From: an uncultured Collinsella sp.
GTDB lineage: Bacteria; Actinomycetota; Coriobacteriia; Coriobacteriales; Coriobacteriaceae
Direction: 5' to 3'
DNA length: 64,000 nt
NCBI GenBank assembly: GCA_900758475.1
Contig: CAAERQ010000009.1
Span: 5,786-69,785, forward strand
Shown in pieces: positions 1-8,303 of the stretch. Position 1 is the stretch's first letter, and every line of letters starts with the position of its first letter. The notes beneath the pieces are model-generated. The model was not told where the DNA came from. It saw nothing but the letters and a program-made list of their open reading frames with translations, and made no database searches. The position numbers and the translations under genes were made by a program.

Positions 1-1479
1 ACCGAGGACGGTTACGAGTCCGATCTGGACCTGGGCCACTACGAGCGCTTTATTGACGAGAACCTGACCCGCGATTCCAACTTTACGACTGGTGCCATCT
101 ATAAGAGCCTGATCGCCCGTGAACGTCGCGGTGACTTTTTGGGCGGCACCGTACAGGTGATTCCGCACGTCACGAACGCCATTAAGGATAAGTTCCGTCG
201 TATTGAGGAGCAGACCGGCTCCGACGTGGTCATCACTGAGTTGGGCGGCACCATCGGCGACATCGAGTCGCAGCCGTTTGTCGAGGCCATTCGCCAGTAT
301 CGCAAGGAGGCCGGCCCCGAGAACGTCTGCTACATCCACGTGTCGCTCGTTCCCTATATCGCCGCCGCCCACGAGGTCAAGACCAAGCCGACGCAGCACT
401 CCGTTAAGGAGCTCCGCAGCTTTGGTATCCAGCCCGATATTATCGTTCTGCGCTCCGACCACCATATCGACGATGCCATCCGCGGCAAGATTGCAAGCTT
501 CTGCGACGTCGACACCGACTGTGTCTTTACCAACGAGGACTGCGCGAGCATCTACGATGTTCCGCAGTTGCTTGCCGAGCAGGACTTTGACCTGCGCATT
601 TGCGAGCGTCTGGGTCTGGACCCGCGTGAGCGCGACATGAGTCAGTGGAACGAGTTCCTGCGCAAGCAGAACCATGCCAACCAGCACGCCGACAAGGTGA
701 AGATCGCCGTCGTGGGCAAGTATACGCAGCTGCCCGATGCCTACCTGTCGGTTATCGAGGCCCTGCACCACGCGGGCGTGTTCTACGATCGCCACGTTGA
801 TGTGCAGCTGATCGATGGCGAGAGCCTCGATGAGCAGAACGTCTCCGAGGTCCTGGGTGACGCCTCGGGCATCTTGGTCCCTGGCGGCTTTGGCAAGCGC
901 GCCCTGGAGGGCAAGATCCTCGCGGCCGAGTTTGCCCGCGAGCACAAGATTCCGTATCTGGGCATTTGCCTGGGTATGCAGGTGGCCGTGTGCGAATTTG
1001 CTCGCAACGTGGTCGGCCTTGCCGGCGCCAGCTCTTCCGAGTTCGATCCGGACGGCCCGTATAGTGTCATCGACCTGATGAGCTCGCAGGAGGACGTGAC
1101 CGAGAAGGGCGGCACCATGCGCCTGGGCGCCTATCCGTGCAAGCTCGCCGCCGATACCCTCGCGCGCGAGGCATACGGCGAGGAGCTCGTCTACGAGCGT
1201 CACCGTCACCGTTTTGAGTTCAACAACGCCTTCCGTGACCAGCTCGAGGACGCCGGTCTGGTTATCTCGGGTCTTTCGCCCGACGAGCGTCTGGTCGAGA
1301 TGGTCGAGCTGCCGCGCGACGTACATCCGTGGTATGTGGCCACCCAGGCTCATCCCGAGTTCAAGAGCCGCCCGACCAACCCGCAGCCGCTGTTCCGCGA
1401 GTTCGTACGCGCCTCGATCGGCCAGCATGAGGGCGTCGATCGCTTGCAGGTGACGCCCAAGAACCTCGCTACGGACTAA
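1..1479 (+). CDS. pyrG: CTP synthase (5' end outside window)
   Basis: Makes CTP from UTP, ATP and glutamine in the cytoplasm. The reading frame is open from base 1 and 492 codons are present, against roughly 530-545 in the family, so about the first 40-50 residues (synthetase P-loop) lie upstream of the window. Visible are the synthetase segments DLDLGHYERF and ELGGTIGDIES. The C-terminal glutamine amidotransferase domain shows PGGFG, the nucleophile Cys in GICLGMQ (codon at 967) and the HPE segment of the triad (codon at 1351). The recombinase gene starts two bases after the stop, so the pair is probably co-transcribed. Confidence 0.97.
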   Translation, partial: TEDGYESDLDLGHYERFIDENLTRDSNFTTGAIYKSLIARERRGDFLGGTVQVIPHVTNAIKDKFRRIEEQTGSDVVITELGGTIGDIESQPFVEAIRQYRKEAGPENVCYIHVSLVPYIAAAHEVKTKPTQHSVKELRSFGIQPDIIVLRSDHHIDDAIRGKIASFCDVDTDCVFTNEDCASIYDVPQLLAEQDFDLRICERLGLDPRERDMSQWNEFLRKQNHANQHADKVKIAVVGKYTQLPDAYLSVIEALHHAGVFYDRHVDVQLIDGESLDEQNVSEVLGDASGILVPGGFGKRALEGKILAAEFAREHKIPYLGICLGMQVAVCEFARNVVGLAGASSSEFDPDGPYSVIDLMSSQEDVTEKGGTMRLGAYPCKLAADTLAREAYGEELVYERHRHRFEFNNAFRDQLEDAGLVISGLSPDERLVEMVELPRDVHPWYVATQAHPEFKSRPTNPQPLFREFVRASIGQHEGVDRLQVTPKNLATD

Positions 1480-1481
1480 GG

Positions 1482-2423
1482 GTGCCGGCGAATAAGGAAC
1501 ATACCGAAGCTACTCCCTCGTCGCTCGCCGTGGCGGCGGGGGAGTATCTCGATTACCTCGCGGTCGAGCGGGGCTTGGCGCGCAACACGATTGCGGCCTA
1601 TCGTCGTGACCTGACGACGTACTGCGCCTATCTGGAGCGGGCTGACATTGCGTCTTTTGAAGAGGTGACCCGTCAGGTCGTGGAGGGCTTTGTTGCCGAT
1701 CGCCGCGACGGAGGCTATTCCGACGCCTCGGTGGAGCGCGCGCTTGCTGCCGTGAAGGGCCTGCATGCCTTTTTGGTGCGCGATGGGGCCGTGGCCCAAA
1801 ACCCGACGGCGGCGTTGCGCCTGCCCAAAAAGGCAGATCGCCTGCCGGAATACCTTTCGGTGGAAGATGTCTTGGCACTGCTCGATCAAGACTTTCCCGA
1901 GGGCGAGATGGGACTGCGCGATCGTGCCATCTTGGAAGTGCTTTACGGTTGCGGCTTGCGCGTGAGTGAGCTGGTTGGGCTCGATGTGGGCGATATCCAT
2001 ATCGATGACGGGTTTGTCCTGGTGCGCGGTAAGGGCTCCAGGGAGCGTCTGGCCCCGTTGGTGGGAAGCGCGGCGCGTGCCCTGACACGCTATATAGGTG
2101 ACGGGCGCACTCTCCTGGCCGCCCATGCTCACGGGACGGAGACCTCGGCGGTCTTTTTAAATAAGAACGGACGTCGCCTGTCGCGCCAGGCCGTGCATGC
2201 GATATGCGAGCGGTATGGGCGCCAGGTGGGGCTGGTTGGGCTCCATCCCCACACCCTGCGCCACTCCTTTGCCACCCACATGCTCGCGGGCGGTGCCGAC
2301 CTGCGTGTGCTGCAGGAGATTTTGGGCCATGCCGATATTTCGACCACGCAGGTCTACACGCATGTCGACCGCACGCAACTGACCGAGGTCTATCTGGCGG
2401 CGCATCCGTTGGCACATCGCTAG
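1482..2423 (+). CDS. xerD: Tyrosine recombinase, XerC/XerD type
   Basis: Site-specific recombinase of 313 residues, the usual size for XerC/XerD, which resolve chromosome dimers at dif. It has an N-terminal SAM-like core-binding domain (about 15-105, with ERGLARNTIAAYRRDL) and a C-terminal catalytic domain. All expected active-site residues can be read: R160 (GLRVSEL), K184 (RGKGSRER), H257 and R260 (HTLRHSF), H283 (LGHADIS) and nucleophile Y292 (TQVYTHV). The start is GTG, two bases after pyrG. XerC and XerD cannot be told apart from this alone; the HTLRHSFATH form and absence of a second copy here favour a chromosomal XerD-like enzyme. Confidence 0.9.
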   Translation: MPANKEHTEATPSSLAVAAGEYLDYLAVERGLARNTIAAYRRDLTTYCAYLERADIASFEEVTRQVVEGFVADRRDGGYSDASVERALAAVKGLHAFLVRDGAVAQNPTAALRLPKKADRLPEYLSVEDVLALLDQDFPEGEMGLRDRAILEVLYGCGLRVSELVGLDVGDIHIDDGFVLVRGKGSRERLAPLVGSAARALTRYIGDGRTLLAAHAHGTETSAVFLNKNGRRLSRQAVHAICERYGRQVGLVGLHPHTLRHSFATHMLAGGADLRVLQEILGHADISTTQVYTHVDRTQLTEVYLAAHPLAHR

Positions 2424-2463
2424 CACCTCGCTGACCTGCATATTTATAAATATTAAAGGGGAC

Positions 2464-2525
2464 GGGCCCCAGATTGCCGAGACGCACTTTTGCGCGCATG
2501 GGCAATCTGGGGCCCACCCCATTTT
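2464..2525 (+). terminator. Long inverted repeat after xerD, probable terminator
   Basis: Two perfect 15-bp arms (2464-2478 and 2501-2515) enclose a 22-base loop and are followed by ACCCCATTTTT. Extra G/C pairs (2458-2461 with 2517-2520) lengthen the stem. It sits about 40 bases after the xerD stop and ahead of the mraZ promoter, which suits a terminator that insulates the dcw cluster. The stem is longer than most rho-independent terminators, so a dispersed palindromic repeat is an alternative. Confidence 0.6.
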
Positions 2526-2707
2526 TCGCCAGACACCGACGCGGTGGTGGGCCGTGTGTACCGTGGGTGGGGGAGTTTGGGGGCGATGTGAACGGCGTGT
2601 AAAGGGACGTAAAAATCGCCTCAAGGTCAACTTGAAGGTTGAGGTTCGCGGGCGTGGTTCTACAGGTGGCATCCAGCCTTTGCTGCAAACACAACATATT
2701 GTGTTTT

Positions 2708-2721
2708 CGAACATATGCTCG
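2708..2721 (+). promoter_or_regulatory. SOS (LexA)-like box upstream of mraZ
   Basis: CGAACATATGCTCG differs at one base from the Gram-positive LexA consensus CGAAC-RNRY-GTTYG. It lies about 80 bp upstream of the predicted mraZ -35. A single mismatched site can arise by chance, so LexA control of the cluster is only a suggestion. Confidence 0.35.
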
Positions 2722-2743
2722 GGGGTGTTTTACAACATATTAG

Positions 2744-2817
2744 GGGTGGAGTGGTGGGGCGGGGTGGGGGAAGGGGTGGGGAAAGGTGTTGAAAAATGGG
2801 GCGGTTCCCCATATTAT
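2744..2817 (+). promoter_or_regulatory. mraZ promoter with MraZ-type repeats
   Basis: The promoter reads -35 TTGAAA (2789-2794), a 17-base spacer and -10 TATTAT (2812-2817). Just upstream is a run of TGG(G) repeats with T at 2746, 2755, 2765, 2777, 2787 and 2797, several spaced about 10 bp. MraZ proteins are known to bind short TGGG-type direct repeats at about 10-bp spacing upstream of their own operon, so autoregulation of the dcw cluster is likely here. Confidence 0.6.
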
Positions 2818-2885
2818 TGATGACGTCGACAGGCGGGGTGGTTCCCCGCGTACGTGCCATCTGAGTAACCGAGGGGAGGGCGCAC

Positions 2886-3320
2886 ATGGGAATGACGGGT
2901 GCATACGAGCGCAATCTCGATGCAAAAGGTCGTCTATCCCTGCCTGCACCCCTTCGCGAGGAGCTTGGAGAGCACGTTCGCGTGTTCAAAGCCCTGGATG
3001 TCGATGCTCTGTACGTGTTCTCTGCCGAGGCCTTCGATAAGTGGGTCGAAGGACTCTTCGCGGGTCGTGAGGGCCACGAGGGTTTTAACCCGCGTGACAT
3101 CAACGACCAGAAGCTCATGAGGGCGATCAACAAGCGCACCACGTCGATGGATGTGGACAGCGCGGGTCGTATCGGTCTTTCTGAGTCTCTCCGCAAGCAG
3201 GCGAACCTCGACCGCGAGGTCACGGTTGTGGGCAACTACGACCACCTTGAGGTTTGGGACCGCGCTACGGCCGATGAGGACGATGACGACGAGGCCCTGC
3301 TGGACCTCTTCTTCTCGTAA
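2886..3320 (+). CDS. mraZ: Transcriptional regulator MraZ
   Basis: First gene of the dcw cluster, 144 residues, the normal size. The family is a ring-forming DNA-binding protein with two AbrB-like repeats that represses its own operon. Both repeats are visible: DAKGRLSLPAPLREEL near residue 13 and DSAGRIGLSESLRKQ near residue 95. The C-terminus is acidic (DEDDDDEALLD). The ATG follows GAGGGGAGGG; a second in-frame ATG two codons later is possible. The upstream repeats are the probable target. Confidence 0.95.
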   Translation: MGMTGAYERNLDAKGRLSLPAPLREELGEHVRVFKALDVDALYVFSAEAFDKWVEGLFAGREGHEGFNPRDINDQKLMRAINKRTTSMDVDSAGRIGLSESLRKQANLDREVTVVGNYDHLEVWDRATADEDDDDEALLDLFFS

Positions 3321-3340
3321 GGGCAAGGCACGAGTAACGG

Positions 3341-4306
3341 ATGGAGCGTGGGATCTTGACACAAGAATATCGGCATGAACCTGTCATGCTCGGCGAAGTG
3401 CTTGAGTCGCTGCAGCTAAAGAGCGGTTCCGTCGTCTGCGACTGCACCCTTGGCGGTGCCGGCCATTCGGTAAAGATGGCCGCGCAGGTGGGGGAGACCG
3501 GCCTTTTGCTCGGCGTCGATCAGGACGACATGGCCCTCGAGGCCGCTGGCGCCCGTCTGGACCGCGAGGTTCCCGGCGTACCGCACCAGCTGCTGAAGGG
3601 CAACTTCGGCGACTTGGACGAGCTGCTTTGCTCGGCCGAGGTGCCCGGGGTCGATGGCTTCCTGTTCGACTTGGGCGTTTCGTCGCCGCAACTCGATATC
3701 CCTGGCAGGGGCTTTTCGTACAACGAGGACGCCCCATTGGACATGCGGATGGATCCGGGTAACAACACCTTAAACGCAGCTGAGGTCATCAACACCTATA
3801 ACGAACACGACCTCGCCCGGATTCTACGCGTCTATGGCGAAGAGAAGTTCGCCTCGCAGATCGCACGTGAGATCGTGCGCCGCCGCGAGCATGAGCCGAT
3901 CGAAACCACCGGCCAGTTTGTCGAGATCATCAAGGCTGGTATCCCCGCTGCCGCTCGTCGGCATGGCGGACACCCAGCCAAGAAGAGTTTCCAGGCCATT
4001 CGCATCGAGGTCAATCACGAACTCGATGTACTCGAGCGAGGGCTTGACGCCGCCACAAGGTGGCTCAACCCGGGCGGACGCATCTGCGTCATCTCGTATC
4101 ACTCGCTCGAGGACCGTATCGTAAAGAACCACTTTAAGGAGATGAGCCAGGGGTGCACGTGTCCGCCGGAGATTCCGGTGTGCGTGTGCGGCAACGTGCC
4201 GATTCTCAAGGTCATCACCCGCAAACCCTTGGTTGCCCAACCCGATGAGGTTGCGCGCAACCCTCGGGCGAGATCAGCCAAGATCCGCGTGGCGCAGCGT
4301 CTGTAG
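3341..4306 (+). CDS. rsmH: 16S rRNA (cytosine1402-N4)-methyltransferase RsmH
   Basis: SAM-dependent enzyme that methylates N4 of C1402 of 16S rRNA. At 321 residues it has the normal length. The SAM-binding motif GGAGHS (about 38-43), GVDQDD, the family signature DLGVSSPQLD followed by RGFSY and DAPLDMRMD, and the late segment ISYHSLEDRIVK are all present. A CxCxxxxxxCxC-like cluster (CTCPPEIPVCVCG) follows. It sits in its usual place between mraZ and ftsL. GTG 3350 or TTG 3356 could also be the start. Confidence 0.95.
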   Translation: MERGILTQEYRHEPVMLGEVLESLQLKSGSVVCDCTLGGAGHSVKMAAQVGETGLLLGVDQDDMALEAAGARLDREVPGVPHQLLKGNFGDLDELLCSAEVPGVDGFLFDLGVSSPQLDIPGRGFSYNEDAPLDMRMDPGNNTLNAAEVINTYNEHDLARILRVYGEEKFASQIAREIVRRREHEPIETTGQFVEIIKAGIPAAARRHGGHPAKKSFQAIRIEVNHELDVLERGLDAATRWLNPGGRICVISYHSLEDRIVKNHFKEMSQGCTCPPEIPVCVCGNVPILKVITRKPLVAQPDEVARNPRARSAKIRVAQRL

Positions 4307-4396
4307 ACGCGACCGCGCGATATTGGACCTCCCGCTCGTACCACAAACGAAGCTTAAACACACTACCAACGTACTCGGGATGGGAGGCGGCATATC

Positions 4397-4867
4397 ATGG
4401 GCTACAACACCTCAAACGCAGCACTCGCCTATGATATGAACGCCATGCCCGCCTATCGTGAGGCACCGCAGGCCCCCGTTGCTCCCCGCGAGCAGCGCAC
4501 GCCGCGCTTTGATGTCTACACGGGCGCGGGCCGTCGGGCAAACCAGGCGGTAAGCCCGGTTTTCATGAGCGTTCTTAAAACGTTTTGCATCATTGCGGCC
4601 ATCTTCATGACGATCGGTGTCGCCCGTGTGGCGCTCGCCGGCGTTACGGCCCAGGTGCTCAACAGCAACGCCGCGCTTACCAACACGCTCGAGAAGGCGA
4701 CCGACGAGAGCTCCGACCTGGAGGTCATGCATTCGGTCTATGGTGCCGACACGCGCATTCGCGACCTTGCGGGCGCTTATGGCATGGTGGAGCCCAGCGA
4801 GAGCGTTACACTTGATTTTTCGCAGGATGCAGCCGCGGGCGCTAGCTCGACCGCGACCGCTCAGTAA
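4397..4867 (+). CDS. ftsL: FtsL-like septum protein
   Basis: Small bitopic protein of 156 residues in the ftsL slot between rsmH and ftsI. It has a cytoplasmic N-terminus of about 55 residues, one membrane segment (about 58-80, KTFCIIAAIFMTIGVARVAL) and an extracytoplasmic helix (NSNAALTNTLEKATDESSDL) that should form the coiled coil pairing with FtsB/DivIC and FtsQ. FtsL sequences are poorly conserved, so the call rests on topology and position. GGGAGGCGG upstream of the ATG serves as ribosome-binding site. Confidence 0.75.
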   Translation: MGYNTSNAALAYDMNAMPAYREAPQAPVAPREQRTPRFDVYTGAGRRANQAVSPVFMSVLKTFCIIAAIFMTIGVARVALAGVTAQVLNSNAALTNTLEKATDESSDLEVMHSVYGADTRIRDLAGAYGMVEPSESVTLDFSQDAAAGASSTATAQ

Positions 4868-4884
4868 CAAGACGGTAGCTGAGT

Positions 4885-6750
4885 ATGACAAATGACTATC
4901 GCCGCGGCTCCGACGGGGGTCGCGGTTCTGGACGTCCCTCATCGCGGGGACGTTCTGGTTATCAAGGAACGGGTCGGCCATCTTACAACGCGAGGCCGTC
5001 CTATGGCAACGACCCCGCGTCGCGTCTCCGTGGCTCGAGTGGTCCTCAAATGCATAACACCAGACCGCGCAAGAGCTCGTCGACCGAATGGCTCACGGGC
5101 ACGCCGCTGCCCCGTCGCAAAGCCGTCATGGGCTTTATCGGGCTTGGCTTGGGTTTAGGCGTCCTTCGCCTTGCCGACTATCAAATCGTGGAAGCCGATA
5201 AGTTACGCGACCGCGCCGATGCACGTCGCTTGCTCGCGCAGACGCTATATGCCAAGCGCGGTACCATCTACGACCGTAACGGCAACGTGCTGACGTCGTC
5301 GGTCGAATGCCGCAACATCGCCGTGAATCCTCAGCTTATCGAGGACGTTGACAAGACGGTATCGGCACTGGTCAAAGCTACGGGCATCGATAAAAAGACC
5401 TGTCGCGAGCTCGTTGAGTCGGATGGCACCTGGGTGTATATCAAACGTCAGGTGGACGAGGATGATGTCGCGGCGCTGGAGAAGAAGAACCTGCCAGGCG
5501 TGCTCTTTGAGCAGGCCATGAAGCGCGTGTACCCCTACGGCAACCTGGCATCGCAGGTGCTTGGCGTGGTAAACGTGGACAACGACGGTCTGACGGGCCT
5601 CGAAAAACAGTACAACAAGCTTTTGACCGGAACCAACGGTTCGCTGGTGCGCGAGCGGGCGAGGGACGGTAGCTATATCGCGGGCGGCGCCTATAAAAAG
5701 GTGGCGGCGGTTGACGGCGTGGACATCGTGACGACGCTCGATGTCAATATCCAGCGTGCCGCCGAGGACGCCCTGGCCGAGGCGGTCGAAAAGACCAAGG
5801 CCAAGAATGGCTCGGCCCTGGTCACCGATCCCACGACGGGCGAGATTCTGGCGGCATGCTCGTATCCGACATATGACCAGACCGATCTGGAAAACGCCAA
5901 GACCGAGGACATGAACTTGCGCCTGGTTACCGATGCCTACGAGCCCGGCTCGGTCTTTAAGACGCTCGTGGCCGGTGCCGGCTTCGACTTGGGTGCCGTG
6001 CGTTCGAGCACGTCGTTTGAGGTGCCGGCGAGCATTAAGGTTGGCGACGACACCGTTACCGACGCCGATAAGCGCGACTACACCATGACCATGGATGTGC
6101 GCGAGATGATGCGCCGTTCGTCCAATGTGGGCTTTGTCCTGGTGGGACGCAAGATCGGTGCCGATGATTTTGCCACCTATGTGGACAAGTGGGGTATCGG
6201 TCATAGCTCCGGTGTCGATTTTCCGGGTGAGAGCCTGGGCATCGTCAAGGAGCGCGACCAGTACGACGGCGCCACGCTGGGCTCGATGAGCTTTGGCCAG
6301 GCGCTGTCCGTCTCGCCGATTGAGGTCGCACGTGCCGTGGGCGGCATCGCGAACGGCGGCGTGATGATGACTCCGCACTTCTATAAGTCCAGCAAGGGCG
6401 ATGAGAAGGACTGGGGCGAAGGCGAGCGCGCGATTTCGGAGGACGCTGCCGCCCAGGTGACATCGTGCATGCAGACGGTCGTGTCCGAAGGCACGGGCGT
6501 TGGCGGTGCGGTCGATGGCTATGACGTGGCGGGCAAGACCGGTACGGCCGAGCGTGCTGACGAGAACGGCGGTTACCTCAAGGAGAACTACATGTCGTCC
6601 TTTATGGGCTTTGCGCCGGCACAATCGCCCAAGGTGCTGTGCTACATCACACTCGATGGAACGCCGAGCGGCTCGGATGCCGCCGCGGTGCCATTCCAGT
6701 CCATTATGGCCAACGCGCTCGACGTGCTGGGTATCCCGCGCACGAAGTAG
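4885..6750 (+). CDS. ftsI: Septal penicillin-binding protein (FtsI/PBP3 type)
   Basis: Class B penicillin-binding protein, the transpeptidase that crosslinks septal peptidoglycan, 621 residues. The unusual N-terminus (about 1-75) is rich in Gly, Arg and Ser. It precedes one membrane anchor (AVMGFIGLGLGLGVL) and the dimerisation domain. Penicillin-binding motifs: SVFK with S356 and K359, SSN at 412-414 and KTGT at 551. It is located between ftsL and murF as in other dcw clusters. No PASTA domain is visible at the C-terminus. Confidence 0.93.
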   Translation: MTNDYRRGSDGGRGSGRPSSRGRSGYQGTGRPSYNARPSYGNDPASRLRGSSGPQMHNTRPRKSSSTEWLTGTPLPRRKAVMGFIGLGLGLGVLRLADYQIVEADKLRDRADARRLLAQTLYAKRGTIYDRNGNVLTSSVECRNIAVNPQLIEDVDKTVSALVKATGIDKKTCRELVESDGTWVYIKRQVDEDDVAALEKKNLPGVLFEQAMKRVYPYGNLASQVLGVVNVDNDGLTGLEKQYNKLLTGTNGSLVRERARDGSYIAGGAYKKVAAVDGVDIVTTLDVNIQRAAEDALAEAVEKTKAKNGSALVTDPTTGEILAACSYPTYDQTDLENAKTEDMNLRLVTDAYEPGSVFKTLVAGAGFDLGAVRSSTSFEVPASIKVGDDTVTDADKRDYTMTMDVREMMRRSSNVGFVLVGRKIGADDFATYVDKWGIGHSSGVDFPGESLGIVKERDQYDGATLGSMSFGQALSVSPIEVARAVGGIANGGVMMTPHFYKSSKGDEKDWGEGERAISEDAAAQVTSCMQTVVSEGTGVGGAVDGYDVAGKTGTAERADENGGYLKENYMSSFMGFAPAQSPKVLCYITLDGTPSGSDAAAVPFQSIMANALDVLGIPRTK

Positions 6751-6875
6751 GGGGTTACAATCTTGAGCGTGGTCTGCCGTTTGATCTGAAGGGTGTTCAC
6801 ATGCCCTGCACCACGCGCGCATGGCACTGGGATACAATACGCCGATAGCAATATTAGGTTTACAGGGGAGCTGCA

Positions 6876-8300
6876 ATGATAGAGATCGCCGTCAACAACC
6901 TCGCGGCCTCAACGGGGGCCCGAACCGTGACGGAAGAAGTCGATCGGGTATGCCGCGGGTGCGTTATCGACTCGCGTCAGGTCGAGGAGGGGACGATCTT
7001 TGTCGCCTTCCCCGGCGAAAAGGTCGACGGCAATGATTTTGCCTCCCGTGCCATCGAGTCGGGTGCCGGTGCCGTCGTGATGACGCGCGAACCCGATGCC
7101 GAGCTGGTTTCGCTGGCGCAGGACAAGGGATGCGCCATCTTGCTGACCGACGACCCCGAGGAGTTCTTGCTGCGCCTGGCGCATGTATATCGTTTGGAGC
7201 TTGGCTGCCTGGTCGTCGGCATTACCGGTTCGATTGGCAAGACGACGACCAAGGACGTGCTCGCCGCCGTGCTCGCCAAGCGTTATCGCGTCTGGGCCAC
7301 GAAGGGCAATTTCAACAACCTGATCGGCATGCCGCTCACGGTGCTTTCCGCTCCGGCCGATACCGAGGTTCTGGTGCTCGAGATGGGCATGAACCATTTT
7401 CATGAGATTGAGCGCCTGTCCCAGTCTGCCAACCCCAATCTTGCCATCGTGAGCAAGATCGGAACCTCCCATATCGGTATTCTGGGCAGCCGCGAGAACA
7501 TCGCCCGCGCCAAGTCCGAGATTGTCCAGGGCATGTGCGCCGCCGGCGACTTCTCGCCGTTGCTGGTGTTGGGCGGCGAGGACGACTTTACGCCGTTCAT
7601 TCGCGATGCGTTCGCCCAGCCTGCGGGTATTGACGTGATGCTGGCCGGTGTCTCGGACGACGACGAGGTCCGCGCACGCGACATTCGCGTCGACGACGAG
7701 GGCCATCCGGTCTTTACGCTCGACTTTGGTCAGGGCGACACGGTCGATACCATGCTGGCCATTCCCGGCGTGCAGTCCGTGCCCAATGCCGTCAAGGCCG
7801 CCGCGGTCGCCTATCGTCTGGGCGTGACGCCCGAGCAGATCGATGCTGCCTTTAGGGGTCTTACGATCACCGGCCACCGCCAGGAGATCAAGCGCGCCAA
7901 GAGCGGAGCGCGCATCATCGACGACTCCTATAACGCCAGTGCCGAGTCTATGGCTGCCGGCCTCGATTTGCTGTGCTCGCTTTCATGTGACGGTTCGCGC
8001 ATGGCGATCCTGGGCGAGATGGGCGAGATGGGCGACGAGGCTCCCCGCATGCATGAGCTCGTGGGCGCCTATGCCGCCGCCAAGAAGCTCGACATGCTCG
8101 CGTGCGTCGGCGGCGAGCTGGCTCAGCTCATGGCCGATGCCGCACGTATGATGGGTATGGATGAGGACCGCATCCAGGTGTTCTCCGATTATCAGCAGGT
8201 GCTCGACCGCATGGGCGGCGCGCTTGAAAATCATGATGTTGTACTGGTCAAGGGTTCCCGTTTTGTTGAGCTCGACCGCTTTGTGGAAGGTGTGTGCTAG
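6876..8300 (+). CDS. murF: UDP-MurNAc-tripeptide:D-Ala-D-Ala ligase MurF
   Basis: ATP-dependent cytoplasmic ligase adding D-Ala-D-Ala to the peptidoglycan precursor. At 474 residues it has the normal size. Mur ligase ATP loop GSIGKTTTKD lies near residue 119. Other features are FNNLIGMPLT and EMGMNHFHEI of the central domain and the C-terminal IDDSYNASAESM and ILGEMGEMGD segments typical of MurF. AGGGGAG precedes the ATG. The 125-base gap after ftsI contains a possible -10 (TACAAT, 6833-6838) without a convincing -35. Confidence 0.95.
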   Translation: MIEIAVNNLAASTGARTVTEEVDRVCRGCVIDSRQVEEGTIFVAFPGEKVDGNDFASRAIESGAGAVVMTREPDAELVSLAQDKGCAILLTDDPEEFLLRLAHVYRLELGCLVVGITGSIGKTTTKDVLAAVLAKRYRVWATKGNFNNLIGMPLTVLSAPADTEVLVLEMGMNHFHEIERLSQSANPNLAIVSKIGTSHIGILGSRENIARAKSEIVQGMCAAGDFSPLLVLGGEDDFTPFIRDAFAQPAGIDVMLAGVSDDDEVRARDIRVDDEGHPVFTLDFGQGDTVDTMLAIPGVQSVPNAVKAAAVAYRLGVTPEQIDAAFRGLTITGHRQEIKRAKSGARIIDDSYNASAESMAAGLDLLCSLSCDGSRMAILGEMGEMGDEAPRMHELVGAYAAAKKLDMLACVGGELAQLMADAARMMGMDEDRIQVFSDYQQVLDRMGGALENHDVVLVKGSRFVELDRFVEGVC

Positions 8301-8303
8301 CCC

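Larger units (their letters stand above)
2424..2885 (+). other. Regulatory intergenic region ahead of the dcw cluster
   Basis: No credible gene in this 462-base gap. In order it holds the long hairpin after xerD, a 20-bp palindrome (2687-2706, arms AAACACAA/TTGTGTTT around CATA), an SOS-like box, two copies of ACAACATATT (2691-2700 and 2732-2741), a G-rich stretch with repeated TGGGG units, a promoter, and two copies of GGGG(C/T)GGTTCCCC (2798-2810 and 2835-2847). The mraZ ribosome-binding site GAGGGGAGGG follows. Confidence 0.7.

Noticed and set aside
6833..6838. TACAAT as -10 of a murF promoter
   Set aside because: No -35 at an acceptable distance and no proper extended -10; too weak to list as a promoter.
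5245..6876. 543-codon minus-strand frame opposite ftsI
   Set aside because: Antisense to the penicillin-binding protein with all motifs intact; no independent coding evidence.
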